DNA of 64,000 bases from Desmodus rotundus (lineage: Eukaryota; Chordata; Mammalia; Chiroptera; Phyllostomidae): assembly GCF_022682495.2 (NCBI RefSeq), contig NC_071398.1, positions 99,741,880-99,805,879 on the forward strand, read 5' to 3'. The notes under the pieces were generated by a model. It did no database searches. It saw only the letters and a program-made list of their open reading frames with translations, and was not told where the DNA came from. A program made the position numbers and the translations under genes. Every line of letters begins with the position of its first letter. Position 1 is the first letter of the stretch. Of this stretch, positions 11,789-22,580 are shown piece after piece.

Positions 11789-11990
11789 CCCGGGGGTGTC
11801 CGACCTTCTGGCGTCTCTGGGCCACACTGGAAGGCGAAGAGTCGGCTTGGGCCACACTTTAGATACACTGTGACACGTAATTACAAAACAATCTCAGAAT
11901 GTTTTCAGTAAATGTACGACTCTGTGTTGGGCTGCCTTCACAGCCCCCTGGGCTGCATGTGGCCTGCGGGCCTCGGGCTGGACACCCCGG
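11789..11990. mobile_element. hAT-type MITE with terminal inverted repeats
   Basis: The 202-bp element starts CCGGGGGTGTCCGACC and ends in the reverse complement of CCGGGGTGTCCAGCCC, so its ends are inverted repeats. The interior (GGGCCACACTTTAGATACAC, AATCTCAGAATGTTTTCAGT, GTGTTGGGCTGCCTTCACAG) matches a widespread non-autonomous mammalian element with hAT-like GGGGTGTCC termini. It has no coding capacity. An 8-bp target duplication is not clear. Confidence 0.7.
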
Positions 11991-13065
11991 TTGTGACCCT
12001 TCCGTATCAACGTCTCTCCCACCCGACTGCAAGTCCCCGTGTCTTTGCGTCTGTCCTGAACTTGTCGGTACTGTGAGCAGGCCGTCTCGGGATCAGACTC
12101 ACATGAATCAGGGCTGATGTAAAGAATCAGAACACAGATTAGTCGACTTATGAGAGGACTTGTAACTGCCCCGGTGACCTGCCACCAGGCCCGTGGGAGG
12201 GACCAAAGCCCAGCTGGAGTCACCGCTGGGGCTGTGGCAGGATGTGGCGGGTGGGTCCCACGGGCAGGGGCAGTGAGCCGAGGCCACCTCCAGGCACCGA
12301 CCTCCACAGCAGGGCCTTGCCCATGGGCTGGAAAGGCCCTGGATGAACTGGCCGCACCCTCAGCCTGGCTGTGCTGGGGTTTGGCCTTGGGGTTGGCCTG
12401 ACTGCCGAGTCACAGTGCCCACGGAGTGTCCCCAACCTGCTCTGCTCCCGAGCCCTGCATGTACAAACCCTTGTTCACATCCCGAGGGAGGGTTCTGAGG
12501 AGCCAGGCTGTAAATCCCACACGTGAGTGAGTCAGCGCGCCTTGCTTTCCCTCCTGCCTCAGTCACCTCATCAGCCCCCGATGGCTCCCCTGTCACTTTG
12601 AATGCTGTGCTCCAGCTCCCTGAAGCTTAGCCTGCCCACGCCTTCCCAGCGCCTCCAGCCCCTGGGGACAAGGGTCTGGCGCAGGGCAGGGCCCTGCAGG
12701 CCGGCAGGCAGCCGGGAGTGAGCCGGAGCTGGCCTCCAGGGAAGAGGCCACCTGTCACCGAGTAATCTCAGAGCTTTCTCTTTCATAGGAATATATTTGA
12801 GGCTTTTACCAGAGCAGACAAGAGAAATGATCTGTTTCCTGGCGTGACTCCTGAGCCTGGCTGAGAAGTAGCCCTGAGGGGGCAGGTGGCGGGGGTGGGG
12901 TGCTAGCTGCATAACTTGGGCTGCCGATGCAGAGAAAGAGTGTGGGACCCCTTATTCTAAACGTGGGGTAAAGGGCACAAAAAATAAAGCCTTTTCCTTT
13001 AAAAATATTATATTACTTATAAACCACAACAGGTATGAGTGACATATGACAACAACATACACTGG

Positions 13066-13155
13066 TTTTTTAAAAAGATTTTATTTATTTACTTTTAGAG
13101 AGGGGAAGGGAGGGAGGAAGGGAAACATGGATGTGAGCGAGAAACATCGACCCAC
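13066..13155 (-). mobile_element. Ves-type SINE 3' fragment (reverse)
   Basis: TTTTTTAAAAAGATTTTATT, then TATTTACTTTTAGAGAGGGG, AAGGGAGGGAGGAAGGG and AAACATGGATG match the reverse complement of the SINE tail and pyrimidine body. The head is missing. Confidence 0.75.
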
Positions 13156-13309
13156 ACAGATTGGTCTACGGCAGTAAGTCAAGGCCTGTGCTTTTCCTAA
13201 CCCCGTGCCGGGTCCTAGGAGCCCTCTCCCGTGTATCGCCTGACACCCATGAACATTCTTAAGGAAAAGCAGTAATAACTGCACCGTTCTCCCCACCCCC
13301 ACGTGATAA

Positions 13310-13540
13310 CCGCCTTTATCGAGAATTCGCCGTGTGCCAGGCACTGTTCTCAGGAAGGTACAGGTGTTGCTGACCCTCACAACAACCCTCTGGGATAGGT
13401 GTCACTAAGAACGGCGTTGAAAAGACGAGGGAACAGACGCACAGAGCGTGAGGTCACTCGCTCAGGGCCGGAACCGAAATGTCCAGAATTTCAACTCCAG
13501 CTGTCTGACTGGGAGTCTGACTCTTCACCCTTCTGCCACA
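13310..13540 (-). mobile_element. MIR SINE
   Basis: CCGTGTGCCAGGCACTGTTC, CCTCACAACAACCCTCTGGG and later GAGGTCACTCGCTCAGGG with CTGTCTGACTGGGAGTCTG read as MIR in reverse. It is nearly full length. Confidence 0.75.
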
Positions 13541-13800
13541 GGCCTCAGGGCCTTTGCCCTTGCTGTTGCCCATCCCACCCTCGAGCAAGCTGCTAGTCCT
13601 TCAAGATCCTGAAGTCTTCCCTGGCTCCCCTGCAGGGCTGACCTGGGCCCACCCCTCTACCTCGGACAGCGTGTTGCCTGTGACGGGGGCGTGTCCCCTG
13701 CACGGCTGTCATTCCAGTCCAGTAATCTGTCCCCACCTGCCCTCGCAGAAGGTCTACACAGCCTTCCCCATTGTAACCCCAAGACCATGCGCGTGGGGGT
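13540..13800 (+). mobile_element. L2 fragment
   Basis: CCTCAGGGCCTTTGCCCTTG, CTGTTGCCCATCCC and TCCTGAAGTCTTCCCTGGCT follow the L2 3' region. It adjoins a MIR at 13310-13540. Confidence 0.6.
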
Positions 13801-14074
13801 TAGCATACTGTTGCCACTCAAAAAAGTACTGTTGAAATTAAGTGAAAGAGCAGTTTGCCGATAAACTGCTTGAATTCAGCAAACAGTAAACTGCTGAGCT
13901 CACGATCTGACCCTCCTAACGAAACGGCTGACACCTCATTTTTCTGCTGCGAATCTGCCGAGGGTGAAATCGGATCCTGGATCCCATCAGCTGCTCCTGG
14001 GCCACGTCTGGGCCTCTCCCTGACTGCCGCCCTCCAGGGTCCCCAGCCTGTCTCACCCCTTCCCCCCGCCCCAG

Positions 14075-14752
14075 GCACTGCCAGAATGACCTACAAAAAC
14101 AGACCCAACCAAGCCACCTCCTACCACCCCTTCAATGTCCCTACCTCCCCAAGGGTGACCACCACACTCTGCTGCGGGCTGGTGCCACCCCGCCCCCCAG
14201 CCGCAGGGATGCATTTTACAATATGGAAATAATACCACAGTCTAACATCAGAATGCAGGGCAGCGAGAAGATGCTGAAGTCATCTCGCAGGCGGGAAGTG
14301 GAGAAATTCTAAACACATTGGTTTTCCGTGCTGACCAAGTCCTATTGGGCTGGAAGCGGACAAATCAATCTCATCATTTTCACTTAATTAGCCCCGAAGC
14401 TGCTGGCCTGGGCATTGTCCCTGCAGAGCCAGCACAGGCAGGCCTGCCTGCCTCACTTCCCTCCGCATTTGTCAGCAGGGGCTGTCACCCCTCCATGGTT
14501 CATTCCTAGTCCTGCAGCCATACCCCTGGGCTCCTGTAGCCACGCCCTGGGCTCCCTCAGACACGCCCCCAGGCTCAGGCTGCACTTCACTCACATCTGG
14601 ACCACGAAGCTTCTCTCACTCTGCCTCCCCACGTAGGTAGCTCTCTCCCCATCAGGCTCTGAGCTCTGAAGGGGCAGAAACAATGCTCACTCATCCTTTA
14701 GCCCCAGGGTGTGCATGGAGCCAGAACCCAATTAATGTTCAATAAATGATGT
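14075..14752 (+). mobile_element. L2 fragment reaching the L2 3' end
   Basis: CACTGCCAGAATGACCTACA with AAAACAGACCCAAC, later CAGGCTCTGAGCTCTGAAGG, GGCAGAAACAATGC and finally AATTAATGTTCAATAAATGA. The order matches L2, with gaps in the middle (about 14220-14500). Confidence 0.6.
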
Positions 14753-15160
14753 CGCCTCCGCGAAAGAGGCGCCCCAGAGCCATGCTTAAGTCTGAAGCTT
14801 AAACTGCCCATCCCACTCCAGCCCTTGGAGGGGGCCCACTGGCGGAAGCCCTGGGCTCTCTCTCCAGCTTCTCTCTTCAGGCAGGTGCATTACACGCTGT
14901 GTCCAGCCGAGCCGAGTTAAAGCCACACCCTGGCACCCGAGTGACAGCCTCTCCCAGGTCCACGTGGATCAACTCCTCCTTGGGGTGTTAAGAAAAGAAG
15001 TAACCAGCCCAAGGTCTCGCTGGCCTTAGAGGCGTTCAGAGAGCCCGCCGGCAATTGTGACAAGTGCAGTGGAGTGCCGGGTCTATGGGCCCGTGGTCTC
15101 CGGGTGGTCCTAGGGGGCAGGCAGCCCACAGCCCCTCCCTGATCCTACCTCCCCACCCCT

Positions 15161-15178
15161 CCCCCCCCCCCCCCCCCC
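15161..15178. repeat. Homopolymer C18
   Basis: An uninterrupted C18 run after ACCTCCCCACCCCT. Confidence 0.9.
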
Positions 15179-15679
15179 GTGAGCCCACGTGGCAAACGGC
15201 AACCCCGCTGTACTCCTGACCTGAGGCCAGCCCCCCCATACAGGCGGTGGGCCCTAATCCCTCTACATCAGCCCGGCAATTGTCCCTATTCACTCCTGTG
15301 TCATTCGGGTTTTCTCTCTTCACCGGGCGATTTCCAACATTCTACAAAAGCATTGCAAAAGCTCCAATAAAAAAAAATGCCCCCTTGACTCTGTCTTTTT
15401 CCAACTGTATAATCGGAATTACAGTCTTGAAATTTTTCTACCCTCACTGTCTCCACTTCCTCTCATCCTTTCTGACTGGGCTCATCCAGGACGTTCCTCC
15501 AAAACTATGCTAATTAGGTCACTAAGAAAAAATTACATTGTAACGAAATAAATAGAACTTACCTGGGGACACAGGACCGTTTACCATTTACAAATTCTAC
15601 TTACATGATTCTTTATAGTAACAGATTCTGTTGATATTTTAAATAGAAACAGAACAAAATATTCGAGGGAACTCACAGT

Positions 15680-16440
15680 TTTTAATCTTAAAAATTCTCA
15701 GCAAATTAAAATTAGAAACAGAAGGGAACTGTCTTCTTTTTAAAAACAAAATAGAGAGAATCCCCCCAAACTTACAGCACACAGAGCGCGAAGTTGTGAA
15801 ATATTAGCACCCTCACTGAAGTGAGGAACAAGCCCAAATCCCTGTTTCTGCCACAGACACAAGTGGTCCAGGTCTCAGGGCAGTGAGACCAGAGAAGAGA
15901 GAGAGGACTCGGAAAGACACAAGACTTCCATTAGTTACTCTTGACATACTTTTCTACATGTACAACCCAGAGGAGAAGAGAGTAACAAGATTTAGATACG
16001 TTAAATGCTTTTCTTTAAAGCAGCCCTATATTAAAAATAATTCTTCCAAAAAATAGTTTAAAATTATATGATCCTTACAAGTAAAGCATCAGCAAGGTAT
16101 TTTGGGTACAGCTATAAAGCCGAATTTAATGGCATAAAGGAAGACTGGGGTACATTGAGAGATGGGGAGGGCAATTTTGGTTTTATTAATGTATGAGAAC
16201 GTTCAACCCATTAAAGATGACTAATCCTCCCCAAAATCCATCTGTATAGTCAATGCAGTCCCAATCAAGCTTCCCACAAAATTTTTGGCCAAACTTGGTA
16301 AGTTAATGCAAACGTTTACATACAGGGGCAAAGGGTCAAAGTAACCAGGGCCGTTGTAAAGACAAAACATGACCGGGAGCTCGCCCTGTCAGTTAACTGG
16401 TTACTACACAGTGAAAACTAAGCCAGCGAGGAAGGTGTGG
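15680..16440 (+). mobile_element. Degenerate L1 ORF2 fragment
   Basis: AT-rich sequence with recognisable L1 ORF2 text: AAATTCTCAGCAAATTAAAA next to AGAAACAGAAGGGAACT, and later AGTCAATGCAGTCCCAATCA next to AGCTTCCCACAAAATTTTTG. Many indels and stops are present, so it is long dead. It explains the local drop in GC. Confidence 0.65.
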
Positions 16441-16769
16441 AGGCTGCCTACCCAATATCCATCCCCCCTCGTTCCTCTCTAACAAGATTCCAATTTATCC
16501 CAGTTTTGTTTAGGGGGGAAATGCGAACAGTTAAAACAAATCACCTTCTCTGACTCTCTTGCAGCTGTACGTCCACGTGACTCAGGCCTAACACAGAGAC
16601 ACGACTACAGGGCGGGGCGGGAAAGTAAAGGGCAGACCCGCAGCTGTCGGCCTCCCCCTCCGCCTCTATTTTCCTTCCTCCAAGAAGTGCCGCAGCCGCC
16701 GCGGGACTGTGAGGAAGGACGGAGACCGGTCGAACAGGAGGAGGAAGGCTGAGTAGTTTCTTCATCCTC

Positions 16770-17120
16770 TAAATTCCACTTTTTTGCTTCCTTTTCCTAC
16801 TTCTCTATTTTATTCTCCTTCTTGCTTATAGTTTTCACTTCCCTTTTCACACGTCTCTTTGTTTCTCTTTTCTTGCTTCCTTTTCTTACTTCCGTATTTT
16901 GTTCCTTTTCCCTTCTGGTCTTTTTTTGCTTCACTTTTGAAACTTTCCTTTTCTTACTTCACTTTTATTAATTCCTCTTTCTCATTTCCCTTTATTGTGG
17001 TTCGTTGCTTCCTCTTCTGTTTTTTTTTTAATTTCCTTTTCTTGTTTCCTCCTCTTACTTCCCTAGCTGCTTGTCTATTCTTTCTCCATTTTCACCCTTC
17101 CCTTGTTTAATTCTCCCGTT
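16770..17120 (+). repeat. 350-bp polypyrimidine (T/C-rich) tract
   Basis: Almost all T and C, with loose repetition of CTTCCTTTTC and TTCTTACTTCC words. It follows a short GC-rich stretch (16600-16740). It is probably a decayed simple repeat and could form triplex DNA. The open frame rich in Phe/Leu is composition only. Confidence 0.85.
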
Positions 17121-17539
17121 TCATCCGTCTTCGTGCATCTGGTTCTTTTCCACTGTTTTGATATGTAATTGATAATACGCTGGGTGAGGTTAAGGCGAAC
17201 CATGTGCTGCTTGACACACACTTGTAGATGGCAAACCTACTACCGCCGTAGCATTAATTAACACCTCCATCACATCACGTAATTACCATTTCTTTTTTTG
17301 CGGTGAAAACATTTCAGATGTGCTTTGTTAGCGATTTTGAAGTCTCCAACACCAGGCCGCTGACTATAATCACCGTGCTGTACATTCGATCCCCAGGAAC
17401 TATTCAGTAAGTGAGTGCACACTTCTACCCTTTGACTATAACGTCTCCCCTTTCTCCTCACCCCCTCTAACCACGGGTCACCCCACTCCACTCTGCTGCT
17501 ATGAGTTCAGCATTCTGAGCTTCCACACAAAGTTATATG

Positions 17540-17880
17540 CTGCGTATTACCTAATTTAAATGATTAACAACTCTACGAAGTGAGGTCTGTTTTTATCTCC
17601 ACCTTCCGGATGGAGAAATGGAGCCTCGACTCAAATCAGTTCTTCTGAGCAATAAACCGACCCCGGAGATGCGCGCTATATGTTCTCAGCAGGGTATTAC
17701 AGGCACGAAGGACCCTTTCCAAACGAGTCCCAGGACGCTAGCCCTGGAGAGGGTCTTAGACCTCACTGGCTCCAACCGTCTGATCTTATAGGTGAAGGAC
17801 GCAAGTGACGGGGACGCGATTTGCCCGAGACTATGCAGCTGGTGAGAAGCAGAGGCAATTCTGGAGGTGAGTCCCCTACT
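17540..17880 (-). mobile_element. MIR-like fragments
   Basis: GGATGGAGAAATGGAGCC and, further on, CTTATAGGTGAAGGACGCAA with CAGCTGGTGAGAAGCAGAGG look like two degenerate MIR pieces in reverse. Confidence 0.45.
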
Positions 17881-20164
17881 GCCAGGGTGTGTGGCTTCTG
17901 CCATTTGCGGCCCTGTTCAAAATGTGGTCTGTTCTCATCATCCGTGAAGGTAGTATCTTTGGCTTCTTCACCTAGCAGATGGGTTCAGGAATCTCAGGTC
18001 TGGTGGCTGTTGACACAGCCCACCTGGAGTGAGCTCAGCTTCCCTCGCCCTCCCTTCCCTTCCTCTGTTCTCCCTGCTATCTCCCACCGCATCACCCCCT
18101 CCGTGGGCTGGACCCCTGACCCCAGACCACACTGCCCCCACCTTTGCTGGGAACCAGAGCTTCTCTGCAGCCGAGAAGCATGAGAATGTTGTTCGAGCCA
18201 CAAAGGAGCAGATGGCCACACAGACAGAAACCCAGGCAGCCCACGCAGGACAACTGCCTCGACTGAAATCAAACTGCCCCCCACACGAGACGGACGGAGA
18301 GGGGTCAGACGCCCCCTCTGTCACCCTGCCGCCCGGGGAGGGGAAGGAAGGGAGGCGCTCACTGTATCGCCTCTAATCCAGTCACAATCTAATGAGGCCC
18401 TGGGCCGTCGCGAGCAATGCCGCTGTGAAAGGGCACCGTCACCTCCTGAGCTGTCACTGCCCGAGGTGCCCGCGTCAGTCTCTCTGCAGCCAGCAGCTAC
18501 CAGGCTCACGTCCCACGGGGCCCGGCAGAGGCCCGCAGACCAGACAGGCGCTGTCCCCGGTGGGTCACCTGTGGGAAAGTGGGCTTGGGCCCCTCGGGGA
18601 AGAGCCTGGCGGGGGGAGAAAGCAGCTCTCTCTGCTCCCAGGAGAAAGCACACGCTTCCCCGCGGACTGTTAACCCTGGGGGTCGTGTCACTTAGGGATT
18701 CCAAACGCTTCCCGATAGAAAGGCGGAAACCACTGGGAGGAGAGTCTCTTTCCTTCCTCAAAGTTAACCGGGGCAGGTGCGACGCCTGACCTCCCCAGGC
18801 CCCAGTGCACCCGCTTGCTTCTGGGCCGTCCTTCAAAACGTAAATGCTCTTGTCTCCCCAACAAAGCCCGCTTGGGCGTCCACTTTGAGGACCGTGGAGG
18901 ATCAAGAAGGCCTGGTCCCAGGAAATGCGGGCAACTGTGGGCACAGGAGGTGGGCACCCAGGGGGTTCAAGTCATGGCCTGCACAAGAGCCCGCAAGGGC
19001 AGCATCCCCTGTCCTCCCCGACTGTGGCAGCCAAGGGGTCTCCACACCCGTATTCCTGTCCTCTTCCCCCATCCCATCCAGTGAGGCGCTGTCCTTCCTC
19101 CCCTCCCGTGACCACGACGTACGCCCTTGACCTACAACATGTGAGTGTAAGTGACATGTGACTGCCAGTACTGATGTGCTCATTTCCCTCCACACACACA
19201 GCGAGCATTCTCAGTGCGGGGAGCTCGGTCAGTGTGGACCCCGAGCGCGGAGGAGAGACCAGGGTCCTGCCAGCCCGAGACGGACTTGCCGCCTGGGTCA
19301 AAATTCAGCTTGGTCAGTGCGAGTCTCCGAGGCCCTGGTCTGTCGGTTTCTGTGGCGTGATGCAGCTGACCAAACACCGTTGGCCGGCCCGCAAGGCCTT
19401 GCCCCCATCGGGGCACCCACTCTCCAGGCTGTTGGTCGTAACCCTTACGAGGCCCCTACTCTCCAGCCAGGCCGATCTGTTTACCCCGCGTCAACCTGGT
19501 CAGCTGCACCTGACGAGCTGGCCCTGTCTCAGGTGCCAGGGACGTCCCCACAGCCCCAGCCCCATTAACAAGACTGCCAGTCCCCCTGAGACCCCCCGAC
19601 CCAGGTGACTGCTCTTTCTCCACTGTGCTCTCCTGGGGACCAAGGGTGAATGGTCATCCTTTCATGGGCCCCACCCTGCACCCCTGTCCCCTCCTCCAAC
19701 CCCCAGACCCTATGAGCTCGTCCTACGAAAGTTCACTCGTCTACACAGCTATCCCTTTCCTGTGTCACCACCATGGACAGACAAATCTGGTGACTCAGAA
19801 GAAACAAAAGCAGGCAGGGAGGGGAAACAGCAAAAAAGGGGCTTCTCACCCACTAGGAGGACCCCAAGGAGACACACAGCTGCTCCAGGGTTGGGGGGGT
19901 GTGGGAACTGTTAGCAGGGGGCCCAGAAACTCAGCTGCCACAGCGGCATCACAGTCCTGGCTGCTCAGCCTCTGCACCTGCTCCGGGGCCGGCAGGGAGG
20001 GCAGCCACGGCCTCGAGCAGGAGGCAGCACACTCGCTCCCTGCAGGTGGCTCCACCCGTGCAATCACCGCGATGCCCTCCCTGCCCGCGACAATTCGAGA
20101 AAAAACTGAGCCCGCTCCGAGGTCTGGGAGAATGTGAGGTGTGAGCGTTCGTGGCTGTGGGTCC
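17881..20164. other. Intergenic, nothing recognised
   Basis: GC-rich with many overlapping open frames on both strands, none with a recognisable domain or splice-consistent structure. Confidence 0.65.
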
Positions 20165-20335
20165 CAGGGCACCTACTACGTGCAGGCACCTTACAAACCC
20201 GTTTTTGGTTCATCCTCCTGACAAGCCCACAAGGTGTGGGCGTCATGACCCCCGTTTTACATGGAAAAAAATAAAGCTCAGGAAAGGCTGGGGCAACACG
20301 CCCAAGACCACACTACCAGTGGGGAGCAGCTTCAC
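20165..20335 (-). mobile_element. MIR SINE
   Basis: GCACCTACTACGTGCAGGCA, CATCCTCCTGACAAGCCCAC, CCCCCGTTTTACATGG and CACGCCCAAGACCACACTAC match MIR in reverse. Confidence 0.7.
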
Positions 20336-21403
20336 TCAGGGCGCCGACCTTCGTGCCCCCAGCAGGGCAGGGCGGCCTGTGTGTTTTCTGGGGTCCGCAC
20401 ACAAATGCCGTGTCACTGGGAGATGTCACTGGTGACCCAACAACGTGGGTCCCTCTAACCAATGTGAATACAGGCCCCCCACTCCGTGGCAGACTCTAAA
20501 ATGATCCCGAGCAGCCGAGGACAGTAAGGGGCTCCCCGTCCATGGGAGCAATAGACAGGGCGACAACAGGAACCCCACCCCCGGGTGGGGAGGTCCCCCC
20601 CAAGGGCGGGCGGCCACCTAGGTGACTTTTTTGGTTTACTTCTTCCCCGGTGTCCTCTGGACCCTAAGGAAGCACAAGGGCTCAGGATACCTAATGAAAT
20701 GGTTTTGAGATAAAGGAAGAAAGACGTAGTAAGCACAGGAGACAAAGAAGAGAAAGGGGAATTATTTTTCTGTGTGTTAGAACAGGGGTCCCCAAGCTAA
20801 GCTGAGAGGACACGACAGCACATTCAGGCCCCGGGCGGGCCGGCCACCAGAGACCAGGGCTCCTTTGGCAGCTCAGAAACCAGGTGCACCCGTGGTTTGA
20901 CAAAGATCCCACGGCTCACCTCCCGTCTCCCCACCGCGGGGCGCGGAAAGCTGCCAGGCCTCCCCATGGCAATCGTCTTCTCCCCGAAAAGTCAGGCAAG
21001 TCCGTACTCCCACCAGCTCCTAGCTGGGTCTGCAGCCGCCAGGTGGTGGTTCTTACAGGATGGGCCTGAAGCTTCCTGCTCTGCACAAGCCAGGGGATTG
21101 AAGAACATCTCAGGTCCCCTCCTACTCTGAGGGGGCTGTGCTGTGTGATGTGACCCCCAGCAAAGAAGAAGGCGAGACAAAGGTCCAGTGAAGGCTTTGA
21201 AGTTACTGGAAGATGACGAAGAGCCAAACAGGAAAAGGTGGAGAATGTACGACGCCAACCTCCCCTTTGAATCTGGGAGCAGATCTCCCCTCGGTCCCCA
21301 GTTTGTAGGAGCGGTGACCGGTACAGACCAGGAATCCTCACCTCAGGGCACACACGTTAGTAGGAGGACTTTAGTGGGAGGATCACCCATAACAAAGAAA
21401 TGG

Positions 21404-21512
21404 GCCCTGGCAGGTGTGGCTCCGTGGACTGAGCATCAGCCTGTGGACCGAAGGGCGGCTGGTTCGAGTCCTGGTCTTTCTAAAAATAAATAAAGTATTT
21501 TTTTAAAAAACA
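21404..21512 (+). mobile_element. Internally deleted Ves-type SINE
   Basis: GCCCTGGCAGGTGTGGCTCC head through GGTTCGAGTCCTGGTC, then directly TTTCTAAAAATAAATAAAG. About half of the body is missing. It lies in the intergenic region downstream of UCK2. Confidence 0.85.
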
Positions 21513-21594
21513 AAGAGATGTGATAGGTAGTTCCAGGCATGGATAAATTCTAAGAAGAAAAGAAAATAGGATAATGTGATAAAGAGGGACCGCC

Positions 21595-21960
21595 AAGCTG
21601 CCAGACTCGAAAGCTCAGGAAGAAGCTCTCGGAGGAGGGGACGTTGAGTTGGGCTGCGGATGAAGAGGCAGAGGTGGCTCAGAAAGGATCTGGAGGATGA
21701 AGGAGGTCTTGTGACAGAGTGCGGCTGCTGGGCGGCAAGCCAGTGCTACTGGGAACAGGGGACGGGGTGCGGGAGGACACGGAGGCAGAGCTCGGCGGGA
21801 GTCGGGTATCAAGGGGTCTCACAGCTCTCGCTAAGGGGTTGCACTTTACGTCCATGATAACCCTGGGGCGTGGGGCCGTTTAAGCAGCAGGGGGACGGGA
21901 TCTGATTCACGCTTTCGGATGATTCTGGCCGCTGCGTAGCGTTGGTGCCGCAGGTGTGGG
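21595..21960 (-). mobile_element. L2 fragment (reverse)
   Basis: GGAAGAAGCTCTCGGAGGAG, GAGGAGGGGACGTTGAGTTG, TAAGCAGCAGGGGGACGGGA, TCTGATTCACGCTTTCGGAT and GATTCTGGCCGCTGCGTAGC correspond to the reverse of the L2 3' region. It is strongly diverged. Confidence 0.65.
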
Positions 21961-22434
21961 GGCTAAGTTAAAATACTATGGATGGGGTTTGGTCCGTTAA
22001 ATATCATCTCCAGGGATGAAACAGAGTTTGTCCCGTAAACATGAGGGCAGTCCAACAGGAAGAAACCTGTGAACGTATCACAGCACAAGTTACATCTGAT
22101 AAGAGCACAGGATTATTTCAGTAGGTGCGAAGGGGGCGTTGCGTGAAATGTGAATGTATTGCAAACAAACAACATTTTTAAGATGCGAGACAAGACGGGT
22201 TGCTTTTCAACATGATGAAGTGATCCTGTTTTCGCCTGACATCATTTTTGGGTGTAAAATACTCGAGGCTCAAAGCAAAGAGGCCCGCCTTCGCCACTGT
22301 GGTTTATTACGTTGTTTATCAAGTTCAGGCCAATTCAACAAGACAAGAAACATAAATAAGAAGCAGCCACCGGGAAAGAAGAAAATTACCACTATTGACA
22401 GAGTGTGATTCCTTTTCCTGCTGCGAATCTAACC

Positions 22435-22580
22435 TGTGGCAGCAGCCTACTGTGTGCCAGGTGCTTCTGGTACCCGACCTCACCCCACCACCCCCGACAC
22501 ACCAGGGGGGACAGCTTTCCCCCCGTTTGACAGATGAAGAAGGTAAATACCGTCCTGGCTCCAGGCAGGGCAGCTGAGAT
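22435..22580 (-). mobile_element. MIR fragment
   Basis: GCCTACTGTGTGCCAGGTGC and CCCCGTTTGACAGATGAAGA match MIR in reverse. The middle is diverged. Confidence 0.6.

Noticed and set aside
20770..20890. A second hAT MITE, from CAGGGGTCCCCAAGC
   Set aside because: Only the first 15 bases match. There is no inverted end and the interior differs.
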